From: Rotaria macrura
Taxonomy: Eukaryota; Rotifera; Eurotatoria; Philodinida; Philodinidae
Assembly: GCA_900239685.1 (NCBI GenBank)
Contig: OENT01000049.1
Coordinates: forward strand, 209,379-273,378
DNA: 64,000 bases
Direction of reading: 5' to 3'
Position numbers and translations under genes: made by a program. The notes under the pieces were generated by a model. That model saw only the letters and a list, made by a program, of their open reading frames with translations, ran no database searches and was not told the DNA's origin. Of the stretch, positions 52,656-64,000 are shown one piece after another; positions within the stretch are counted from its first letter, which is position 1; every line of letters starts with the position of its first letter.

Positions 52656-55600
52656 ATTCAAAAAAGAGAAAAAGAAATCTGTAAATGAATATAGACCATG
52701 AAATATTTAATAAAATTACTTAGAGGAAAAAACGAGAGAAATCTACTTTTGAAAGATGTTTTGTCGTCACAAAACTATTCGTTTGTTCATTTCATCAACC
52801 AATAAGTATTATTTGGTGAAGTTTTTCTTCAACAGGTATGACACGAACAGGTGACCAATCAGCTGTGAGATGAAATATGTTCACATTTGTGATTTACAAG
52901 GATAGAGATTTTCTAAAATAGCCACAGAAAATTACATTTATCATTGTCAAAAAAACTTCTTTTTATTAGAAGAAATCAAATTTATTTCATGAATTAGTTT
53001 TATAATTGTGAATGCAATGCATACTAATTATCAACACGAACACCTCTATAGATGAGCGCTATCGAAGCTTCAAAACATTGTAATGACCTCTCGAGAGACA
53101 TGCTTTTACGTGTTCTATCAATTAAAAAAATTAGTATATAGTGGGTTTTGTCGACGTGAAGAAGAAACTAAGCATGCATATAATAAAAAGAAAGAAGAAG
53201 TATAACAAGATTGCATCTGATCAATTAATAGTATATGCTTGTCATAAGATATAAAATTCATAAAAAAAACAATAGAAAGAAATATATAAATAGATCTTTT
53301 TCTAATGCTAAAAGAAATTAATAAATAAGAATGGATCTATTATGTTTTTCAAATATTCTATTTTATATTTTTTTTATCTAGTTATCTTAGAAAATTTTCA
53401 CAATTTACTGAAAATAAGTTGAGAATAAGAACATGTTCAAGCAGTATTCAAAATAGAAACAGTTGGTATTTTATAGAATAAGATATTGCGTTTTTTATTC
53501 ATTATCAACTAATACGAAGTATGATATTAGTCCGTACACGCACACACACATATATAATACTAGCAAGTGCCTATGGCGTATTAGATATTTGTTATACTAT
53601 CATAAACTAATCAGACATGTTTTTGATATCACAGAAAAATAGAACAATAACGAATTATAAGACATACAATGAATTGATGAAGAGAAAATTTTTAATAAGT
53701 TAAGTTACTTCCGAAACAAAATTGTACTTCGTCTAATGTAACTTTGAAAAGTCACCCTATGTATTGAGATCTTTATTAACGTATATTGTATTGAAGTGGA
53801 AGAGACCTAATCAAATACATAGCGTGATACCATGTTGAATAATGCATACGTAAGTATTTCGGGTACTATATTACACACCATTCTATTGTAATAAAAAACA
53901 GGAGTATCTTAGTTACATTCGATCAAAGAAGTTTACTATTATTTCATTCTTGACTTGGTTAATTAATTTAATTTGACTACTTATCCATTCAAGTATGTAG
54001 CAAGATAAATATGAAACAGAATAACTACGTTCGAACTTTACACTAGAAAGCCTTACTGTTTAATTTCTTTATGAATAATTAGTTAAGTCACGATGAGTTA
54101 TTTACATTACATGTGATCATAGTGACAAGTTCGATTGTTTCCTTGAGTAGATAACTTTTCTAGAAGCGGCATATGATGATAATTTACAAAATGATAATTA
54201 CTACTAGATTGTACTCACATTTATATGAGCGACCTATTATGTATTGCTAATCAACAATGATGTTCCGACATAAACGAATTTCTGTGCTTCAAAGTCATAT
54301 TTTCTATTATGATATTTTGAAATAAAATACCTGGTAGAAAACGAATCATGCAAAGAACTCCATAAAAGCCTTTTAGGTTACTGGTACTCTTGTTCTTCTT
54401 GAAACTACTCTATTATCTAACACGAATAATCAACAATACCAGAGCACAAACTAGATTGAATCTATCAAGTTATAATGATAAATATGTGCGTACTTCTAGA
54501 TAACTGATTGCCTTCTCCTTGTGAGTATGATTTCATCGATGGAATGAAAGTTTCTTTACATTCACGAACATGCACAATAGATGAATAGAAATAAAGTATG
54601 ACAAACAATTACAAATAGCTCTCCGTGGAGACCTAGGGAATAGACTAAATCGAGAGTACTTCCATTAAAGACGATATCAATACTACTTGTCTTTTATAAT
54701 CATGAATTCAACTAAGTTTTTATTGTTTACATATTGTATTGAATTTGAGTTTCGTGTCTCTCTCTTTATACATATATATATTTATGCGAATCGATTGGTT
54801 TATAATATTATTTATGTTTTCCCGATTTTTCATTATTCTCATCTATATTTATCTTCATTGAAAATTTCGAATGTCTCATGAGATGAAAACAATCGATTAT
54901 AAACAACGCGTGTTTTAAGTAAACATACAAGAATTTTCAAACGTATCTATTTATATGAACATATCAATTTCACTAAACCGAAATCTCATTAATTATTTAA
55001 ACCTAAAATACATTATTTACTCTATACCAGGCTTAGGGTGTTTGCTATATATATTTATTTATTTTATCAAGATTTATCTAAAACGATATTTATTATTTCT
55101 AATCGCCTATTGGTCACAAGTTTCTATACGAAAAAGATTAATTTACAAGATTAAGTTTATTCATATTGATTAGAAGAAATCGAGAGTCTATTCATATGCC
55201 TAGATTGATTATTTCGGATTTTCTTTTTTCCTTATGCTCATCTCATGTTTTGTTAACACGTTTATGATTTGACATAGTCACATTTGCTCATGAAATACTA
55301 GTCACAAGTATTTATAAATGATATGCATGACATTTGAAATAAGTTCTCTTTTACACTTTCGAGAGACTGATATATTACTCGCAAAAGTAATATTTAGCGT
55401 AGGTAGATGTGCTTGCCAAGTAATCTATGAAACACGGATCTGAGATTAAAACCCAGAGATTTATATCATATGAATTTTCTTGTTTCATGTGATTTAAATA
55501 TTACATTTCATTTTCAATTAAGGTTTAGATATTTATTATATAGGAGTCAATTCTTGTGTCTATAATCATAAAAAGAAGAAGGAAAGAACGAATGCGTCAA

Positions 55601-56168
55601 ATAACAATAAGAGATGATAGGGGAAAAAAAGAAGGTGAATGAAAAAGTATAATTAAGTTCATACGTGTTTTTTATTTATCAAAGAAAAGTAGCTTCATTT
55701 TTTTCTAAAACGTATATATTTATACACGTTTATTCGCGAGACAGTTGATTTTCTCTATGTAAGTTTTTTCCCATCCTATTTATCCTGAACATGCTTTTTA
55801 ATTATTTAACTGATGTCATCATGAAATTATCCGCGAGCAATTGGAGACAAGAAAGAAGAAAAGACACTCTTAGTCTGTCAAGATTTGATGATATGTAAAT
55901 TTCTTTCACTTTTTTTTTATTGAAAAATAGTTTTTAAATAATGTTCTTTTTCTCCTTTTCTATTTAAAGATGATATTTTAAAATAAAATATCTCGTCGTT
56001 TAAAAAGTAGTTCAAATAAGAATGTGATGAGTGCAATACTATCTTTAGAAACATACGAATTCAAAATGAGACATGTCCTATTTTATTTCTTTTTTCGATT
56101 GTTATTTATAATTCTGAAAATATTTATCTATTTAGATTAATATACTTTTATTGAAAAGGAAAGACAGA
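52656..56168. other. Gene-free AT-rich stretch
   Basis: Divergent spacer between the Tudor gene and the receptor gene, so it holds both promoters. Hydrophobic open frames at about 54690-55170 are low-complexity products of AT-rich DNA. A short (CA)n-(TA)n run lies at about 53537-53557. Confidence 0.5.
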
Positions 56169-59100
56169 ATGTTTAATCCTACTAATACATTATCGTCATT
56201 AACAGTTGTACATCCTTCAATTATTGTAAGTATTTAACAAAAATTTAACACTTTCTCATTTCAAAGCATGCAGTGATGCTGATGAGCGAAAATATTGAAA
56301 ACTTCCAATGAAGCATAGTTTCACGTTGAGTTTAATTCAATCTAAGTACAATAAGAACGTGAGGTCTGTGATTAGCATACGCGTTGAGCTAACAATAAAC
56401 ATTTTCCCTTTCAGTAATTTTTCAAAATTACTATCAAAAATATTTATTGTCGAACTAATTGATATTCTGTCAGAAATTCTCGTGACTTCTCTTTTGCATT
56501 AATCAGTGATAAAAGAAGATTATCAACAGAACTTTTTTTAACCTGTTCTGATGCTTTTCCGTCTTAAGTATAACTGTGTGTATGTCTGAATAAGATAAAG
56601 AAAAAGATTATGAAAAGAGAAACGAGTAAAGTGCGACGATGAAGAAAACAACAAGAGCAATAAACGGAGAGAAGTTCATCGTCTCTACTATTATTAGTCA
56701 TTTTAATGAGGACAAAAATGAGAGAGGCAGAGAAAATCCGTCTGTCATCAATATTCGACAGTGCATGTAACATCGAGTTTCCTTTCTATCTCTTTAAGTT
56801 TAAATCTTGAACGAAAGTCACATCCTCCTTTCTTTATGCTTCATTTCTACTGACGTTTATTATTTTATTATTAATTTATTTGAAAGTAAATATTTATAAT
56901 TAGGAACCGTCCACTCCTACATTAGCTGCTATATGGATAATTAACGAACACAATTCAACACCATTTAATACCGAAATTTCACAACCTTACATTCGAATAA
57001 TGTGGTATCGATTCTTGCTAGTTATAAGTAAGTATTGTACGCATTATCTTATTATTCTTTTGGTAACATTAATTTCTATTTCATGTAAAAGAAAACTTTT
57101 ATTAATACGAGCTGTTAACAGTATTAAGAAATAGTAGGGTGATAAGATTTATTTTATGAGAAAATATCATCCGAATCGGAAATGGATTGAATAAAACAAC
57201 GACGATAATTCAATAATGTACTTAAATTTTTATTCCTATTTTCTTTTTTATTCTAGTCATTTTTATCACGGCTCTTGGCAATCTTCTAGTTTGTTTAGCC
57301 ATAGCTCGTGAAAGAAAATTACAAAATACAACCAATTATTTTCTCATGTCATTGGCAATCGCCGATTGTCTAGTTGCTATTCTAGTCATGCCCATGGGTA
57401 TGCTTTCGGAAGTTTTAGGTTATTTTCCATTGCCGCCTTACGCATGTATCATGTTTGCTACACTGGATGTTCTATGTTGCACATCATCTATCTGGCATAT
57501 GAGTACAATGTCAATGGATCGATATTTTACGATTCGTTTTCCATTTCGTTATGGAAGAAACAAAACTCGTCGTATAATGTTTCTTAAAATCATTAGTGTT
57601 TGGGCTATTAGTGCAGCTGTATCATCGCCTGTAGCTGTATTAGGTATTGTTAATAAAAAAAATGTTCTATCAAATGGTATATGTGCACCCAATAATGCAT
57701 GGTTTAAAATCTATGGTTCAATATTTGCTTTCTATATACCATTTATAATAATGATAACAACATATGCACTTACGATGCGTTCATTAAGAAATGTATTAGT
57801 TAATAAAGAAAGATATGATCGTGAACGTCGACGAAAATTAGCATTTCGACCCTTAGCACAGATTATAAATCAGTATGCTGAAATCGCCCAAGGCATTCGA
57901 CATCCATCATCATTCAACAATTCAACAATACCAAAGTCATCGAAAACAAAAACCAATGATGACGATATTGATATTGATATTGATAATGATAATGATAATG
58001 ATAATTCGAATTTTATCTTAAATAAAGCCCTGCAGGCAACTCCAAAAACAATATCACCAACAGATTCGCGATCGTCATTTTTGTCAACCAACAATACCAA
58101 TCTAAACTTAGACAGAAGTGATACTTTGAAAGATATAACAAATCAAATTGTTGAAAATGACGATCTTATTCATCGTAATTCACAAACCTTAAACATTAGT
58201 TATGTTAAATCAAATGGAAATAAGAACCGATGTTTTCCACAAACATCATTGTCGATGACTCCTGCAGTGCATAGAACGAAAAATGATATAGATATGAGTA
58301 CTGTGTATGAAATAACAGAATATTCACGGTCAACATCCAGTTCAAATGATGTATCGGCCAATGCAAGTAATAATATTACTCGAAAATCGACTCTGAATAA
58401 CGAACAACAACAATCAGTAGACATAACAACGGAAAGAAATGAACTATCAAAAGATCCAAATCAAATAAAATTGATTATAAATGATAAATTAGTACATAAA
58501 GAAGAAGAATCCAATTCAATATCAGACACGAATGAAGAAAGTGAGTTCATTGAATATAATACCGGTTGAGATATCATTTTTCCTTCTAAGTAAAAAAGAA
58601 CATCAAATAATCTATACGAAATGACTCCCTCAGTTCTACCCATGTGAAAGTATTTTCGTTGTATGAAAACGTTGAGTTCGATGGAATTTACCACAGATAA
58701 TGAATACCTTTCTTTTCTTGGAATGTAACCATGTCCTCTTATTTCTGTTAAACAAAAAAGACAAATAAAATATTTATTTTTATGCTCAAACTATTTGAAA
58801 AGATCTAATAGTTTACATTAAATGTATAGCAATCCTTTTCATTGTTTTCTGTTCGTGGAAAACATTTTTATAAGTTTAAAAATAGAAAGCAAAATTGTTG
58901 AAGAACATTTTCTTTTATGCTCGATAACAATGAAATGGTTGATTCTTCATCAAAGTTCGATCCTATATTTAGTAGTAAGATTTATGAAAGACATATCGTT
59001 ATCTGAAATATTTTCACCAGATGAAGTCATGTAAATAAATAATTCAAATTCAAATGAATAATCGATTATTCTAATATATTTAGTTGACGTACATGAATCT

Positions 59101-60450
59101 GTTCGCGTGTCTATGACATCATCATCATCATCGTTTCAACATATTTCTTTATCACAGTCGAATGACTCTCGATCTTCGATAATGTCATCGAGATATTGTT
59201 GGGAAGTTGTTCAACATATTCTTCAATACTATATGTTCTATTTTCCGTATCGTTTACGACCTTTATCAATCACATATCCGTTCCATGTCTATCAAACTCC
59301 ATCGAAATTACATCAATCTACTTCAACATCGTCAATGTATGTTACTTCTTCAATGAAATATCATCGTTCAGTTTCAACACAAACAGCTCATTGTTCACAA
59401 CCGAACTCATCCATCGCTCATTTGATGAATATCGATGATAGTTGTAAACATAGTCCACCTAAACGACGATTATTTCCATTTCACCGATCAGTATTACCAT
59501 CAACATCTTTAATAACAAATTTTTTTCGGCATGCACCAGCACTACCCGCACGTTCAAGTGGTACTTCATCGAAATCTTCTTTCTCATCTGGACAACGATC
59601 ATCTGCATTGTCATCATCAAATCAAATACGTCAACCCTATTTATCAAATATTTCGTCTCGCACAGAATCTGAATTAGAACCTATTCTAAATATGGAACGT
59701 CGCTCACGTCCATCAACATCATCATCTAGTCTGTTACTAACAACAAGTCTTCATGGAAGCCGTTTACCGACGCAGCATCACACATCATTACGACGCCATC
59801 ATGGTCCATCTCAATCTTCATATGTTCGTTCGAAATCACCTAATCCCCGACAGCAATATCAACAATTAAGTTCAACAACGAATACGACTTCATCGGAGTC
59901 TTCATCTATGATGTATCATTATCCATCGAGAGTACCCTCATCAGTTTCTCATCAATCACGTGTACGTGACGAAGATATTGTTGCAGCGAACGAACGAAAA
60001 GCGTTGAGAGTGTTAATGATTATATTTTCCGTATTTATTACATTATGGACACCATTTTTTATTTGCACATTTATATCAGCTGTGTGCGAACAATGTCGGG
60101 AACATTTATCACCCACTCTTTGGTTTTCAATAACATGGCTGGGTTACGGTTCATCCATGGCCAATCCATTTATATATACGATATTTAGTGATGTTTTTCG
60201 ACGTGCATTTACAAATATTATTTGTTGTCGACCAAGTAATTCATCAGCCACGGGACAAAATTCAACAAAATCATCTTATCAAAAGCATGGTGCTCATAAA
60301 GGTTTCAATCAACATTTACCATGTCGACGAAGTCCAAATCTTGATATGTCTGGTACATCATCACCTATATTACTTCATCGACCGACATTAGTTAGTGGCA
60401 ATGATGCAAAGGTTTTTATAAATCAATCTGCATCGAGCACATGTCGATAA
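56169..60450 (+). CDS. Biogenic-amine GPCR, 5-HT2-like
   Basis: Class A receptor, most like 5-HT2 serotonin receptors, which signal through Gq at the plasma membrane. Exons 56169-56225, 56904-57027, 57257-58540 and 59084-60450 join in phase to 943 residues. TM1 has ALGNLLVCLAI. TM2 has SLAIADCLV. TM3 carries the amine-binding Asp at about 131 (FATLDVLCCTSS) and DRY at 148-150, followed by FPFRYGRNKTRR. ECL2 Cys is near 203. TM5 has GSIFAFYIPF with Pro near 222. TM6 is at about 796-819 (FITLWTPFF). TM7 is at about 834-857, with TWLGYGSSMANPFIYTIF holding the NPxxY. CC after TM7 may be palmitoylated. The third intracellular loop spans about 560 residues, Ser/Thr/Asn-rich, with an (Asp-Ile/Asn)n run coded by a GAT-repeat, and is split by an intron. 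TM7 also resembles D2-like dopamine receptors, so the ligand is uncertain. Confidence 0.88.
57961..58006 (+). repeat. GATATT/GATAAT coding microsatellite
   Basis: Short tandem run inside the receptor's third intracellular loop, coding alternating Asp-Ile then Asp-Asn. It is a likely site of length variation. Confidence 0.85.
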
Positions 60451-63400
60451 CTCGAAGTTCTTGAAAATTCTTATTTTCTTGTTGTTCTTTCTTGTTTATA
60501 TTAAAATTGTATTCGCGCAACTGTTGTACTGTGTACACATAAATATTTAATATAATTAGATTAAAAATCGAAAGAATACATGCGATATTAAAATGTTGAA
60601 AAATAAGAACTGATGCGGATCGATTGATAGAATACAAATTCATGCCAAAGCAGAGTATGATTTTAGAGTTTGAAAGATTAGTAAAGCATAGTTTTCTATC
60701 TACTTTTACTAGTAACATCGTAGTGTGTGGTCTTTTTCAGTGACCGTCCTGTGTAGGTTTTCGCGAATAAAGCAAAAAAAATGTATTCTTCTATTTTTAC
60801 TAAATGTAATGTGTAAATCACGTTTTCTTTTATTCATTCTCTGTCAAAAGAGTCATTTGATTAGAATTGTGAAGACACATTGTTCATGATATTAAAATGA
60901 GCGTGACTAACATCATATTTTGGTAGAAAGAATTTAATAATTACGCTCTACACGCACTCATTACTAAAGTACATATCTGTTTGTAAGCATCATATTTGTT
61001 GATTCATTCTAATCTCAAAGCATAGCTCTGTAATCTACAACAATTAGTATGAATTACCATATTGTAGTACTTGTTGACATTAGGTTGGACTTTTTTTCAA
61101 GCAACTTTGTCATCTCGTTACTGTAGACGTTTTCTCATCGTATTATAATTGAAAAGGAATCGACTGAGCTATGTCATGTTAGTCACACTCAAAAACACAT
61201 GTTCTTTTATCAACATGTAATTTACTGAAAACTGTGAGAGAAAAAAATCAATTTTCTCATAAAGACGTAAACGAATTGACATGTTTATATTATGGCTATT
61301 ATGAACTTTGCTTTTGAGTAACTACGCATAAATGAATGTGCACAGATAAGCCATTGATGTAATTAATTCAGTTAAAATTAGATTTATACAAGTCGAATAG
61401 ATCTTTGTTTATCTGCAAAATAGAATGTAACAATACCTTTGGAACATTCGTCTTAATTAAGAGTCATGTGAAAGAAAAAAATATCTGATTTCTCTATCAA
61501 GTAACTTGAGTACAAATCTCAAGATAATCTTTTTCTCTCAGAAGAGAATCGAAATAGATATTCCAATGATTGCTCGAATGAGTTGATGAACAACTATCTA
61601 TGTCACCATGAAATATCGGGGTCGACCAAACATTTGTCATTTTAACTTCTTCTCAAACCTAACTACTTGCTGAGTGAGCAGAACGTCAAATAATTTAATA
61701 CATCATTCTTAAGAATTTCAGTAACAAACAATGTTTATTCTGTGAAGTAATGAAGTAATTGGGTAAGATATTAACAAGTCTCTCTTGACATCTAACATAA
61801 CATGCACAAGTCATGGCACACATATAAAAAAATCTTTCCTTTACTAATAGCTCAAATTTGTTTCTTTGTCTTGTTGAAATAAGACATGTCACGTTGTTGT
61901 ACTTAACATGTTCATTGACAAATCGCTGTGACCTGAAGTAGAAATACTTTTGATAAACATTTGCGTTTTTCGTGAAATTCAGAAAACGGAATAGAAAGTG
62001 AGCAGTTGCATTTGTTCCATAAATCAATTTCGATAAGAATACGTTTCCACTAGTAAAGTACGAAATCTTCCTCCGCTTTTTCATCAGTAGTGTTCCTAAT
62101 TATCACACTCAAGTATAATGAAAAATCATGGAGAAATAAGAGAGACACTCGCATAGTAAATATTTAATGGTTTTATGACCTTGTCAAAGGCAACTTGTAG
62201 ACGATCGTAGATTTTAATTAACTAGCACCTTTCAAAATGTTTTTAACAAGTTCATGAAAGATTAAATCACAAGCATATTAAACATTTGTTTGACAGCGTT
62301 CACAAAAGTTGCATTAATTTTTGCCTAATATGATATTATTGTCAAACTTATAAAACGACAAAACTTTCATTGAACGCGTAGTTCTTCTTATTGTTTCTCT
62401 TCGTGTCATTTATCGGACAAAAAGAATTATGAACTCTTTACTGATGAAAATCTATTCTTGTCGAAAATGAGTTATCGAACAAAATGCACCGATTCACTTT
62501 CTATTTCGTTTTCTGAATCTGACGGAAAATGCAAATGTTTAGCAAAAATATTTTTACTCCTGTCTCAACACACAAGTCTCCCAGCAAGCAATTAAAAATG
62601 AAATGTCATTGATGAAACATTACTGTTACAAACATGTCAATCATGCTCCTTTTATTTCAAATAAAGTTTTTCGTTTCGCTTTATGTATATGTAACGTCAC
62701 ACTTGCCTTACGTACTTTCCATTCTCACCTTTAACTTCTTCTTGTTTGATTTTTAAGTAAAGAAATTATTTAAATTGTATTGAAGTCATAGGCACAGGTA
62801 AACACTGTTCGATCGATTTATTTAACGACTGTTTTTTTTCCATAGAAAAAAAGTTGAAAAAATCCTTGAGACACAAATACTTCGTTTACTTTGTTTAGTT
62901 GAAAGGAAAGCGAAAATGAACAAAAGTAACTTTTCTTAAATGAAACCCTAGATTATATCATGTGAAGCTGTGCACCAAATAGTTCTTGCTATGACAACGT
63001 TTAGCGATAAATTATTGCTGAAAAACTTTCAAAAAAACTCAAAAGATTCACATTTGATGCTTCGAAGTACATGTTGAATCGAACCTTTCCTTTAAATAAC
63101 TATGACGAAAGGAATTTTATATGAAGATATCCGATATTTAATCTTTAAAGCAGTAATATGGACTGTTTCTCGTTAGTTTCTGCTTGTATGTGAGAGATGT
63201 GTACCGCATCCGATAACTAAGATTTAGTTGATAGAAACAAATAACTCTAAACTTGCATTAATGGAGGCATTCAGTATCTTAAGCTTTTTTCTCTTGTGAG
63301 AAGCACACACTTTTAGATAACTAAAGCGTCGTTTTTCCCCCTTCTTTTTTAGTCATTCGATATGTGTGAATGAATAGGATATCAACTTTTAACAGTTACT

Positions 63401-64000
63401 TACAAAGACGAGCTATCCATTTATTTTTGAGGAAACTTACTAAACTTGACATTTGACCTTTCAAAAAATTCGTATTCAACCTAAATTCAAATTAACTTTT
63501 ACGGTAAACTTTCACTATCAAATGTACTGCAAGATAGCATCCTTAAGTACAAACGACTAATTAAGAATTTTTGTTCTTTTGATTTCTGTAATAGGATTCC
63601 GACCAAGTCAACTTGATAATATTATCTTGTTATAATGTATAAATCAGTACTTTCTAAAAATAAATCAATATCGAGAAAATGAAATACGGAAAGCTAAAAT
63701 TCCACGTAAACAATTCATATTGTATGTGTAGAAAAATGAGCAAGAAGCATGCAATCAGAATGTATTTTTAATTAGGCACAACTAATGGCAAGATTAAATT
63801 CTTTTTATTTTAAAATATTGGCAAGGTTAAAATCATCCTATAGATACTCGTTTAAACTGACGGAAAAGTACAGACATCATGAAAAAGAACTGCAGACTTT
63901 CGAAACTATCAATTTAGAGAAAACTGGACACATTGTTACTCTTTTCAATAATAGGTATCATCAAAGGCTCGCTTTAAGTTGTTTCTCTCGCTGTTGTACT
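60451..64000. other. Gene-free AT-rich stretch
   Basis: No supported gene. A 129-codon minus-strand frame at 61695-62084 is the longest here but has no recognisable domain, and its composition is that of AT-rich noise. No structured repeats were noted. Confidence 0.5.

Noticed and set aside
54687-55173. Hydrophobic open frames resembling multi-pass membrane segments
   Set aside because: They are rich in Ile, Tyr, Phe and Leu coded by AT-rich triplets, with no start context or family.
59196-59438. Second open frame inside the receptor's fourth exon
   Set aside because: Out-of-frame shadow of the long loop-coding exon.
61695-62084. 129-codon minus-strand open frame
   Set aside because: No recognisable domain, isolated in a gene-free stretch, and its composition is typical of AT-rich noise.

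Overview
The window is nuclear DNA of an AT-rich invertebrate animal. The evidence is spliced genes with GT-AG introns, many only 45-75 nt long, together with metazoan families: an aminergic GPCR, a Tudor-domain protein, ARPC2, PRC1 and EAPP. Short introns, AT-rich spacers and foldback repeats would suit a rotifer. That placement is inference; no lineage-diagnostic sequence was identified.

Eight genes were rebuilt exon by exon with consistent phase or strong family alignment. From left to right they are: cytosolic acetyl-CoA acetyltransferase (minus, 4.9-6.6 kb); Arp2/3 subunit ARPC2 (minus, 15.0-16.2 kb); the iron-sulphur DNA helicase DDX11/CHL1 (minus, 17.2-23.3 kb, about 24 exons including one of 17 nt); EAPP (minus, 32.0-33.2 kb); a UBASH3-like histidine phosphatase (minus, 34.0-35.5 kb); an ALKBH2-like dioxygenase (plus, 36.1-37.1 kb, divergent from the phosphatase); PRC1/MAP65 (plus, 40.9-45.0 kb); a Tudor-domain protein (minus, 49.8-52.7 kb); and a 5-HT2-like receptor with a third intracellular loop of about 560 residues (plus, 56.2-60.5 kb). 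A further spliced gene at 13.7-14.7 kb encodes an unrecognised single-pass membrane protein with a Cys-rich C-terminal domain.

From 7.3 to 12.1 kb the minus strand carries coding-like pieces. They include a receptor-like cytoplasmic tail with an acidic-dileucine signal and a 151-codon frame broken by one TGA. This may be a partial or decaying gene.

The 25.7-30.5 kb region is repeat-rich. Its core is four foldback units packed in 2.2 kb, with CCCAGGTCGA-like ends. Three are flanked by TA on both sides, and their interiors are made of CpG-rich words such as TACGGTCGTA and CGTATACGG. Unlike palindromes lie at 10.7, 25.7 and 26.6 kb. A separate 759-bp element with inverted repeats of about 200 bp and a TCA duplication lies at 46.0-46.7 kb.

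The neighbouring genes do not form an obvious pathway. Several act in chromosome maintenance or division (DDX11, ALKBH2, PRC1, EAPP), but that is probably coincidence of neighbourhood. The remaining spacers, up to 4-5 kb, show no supported gene.
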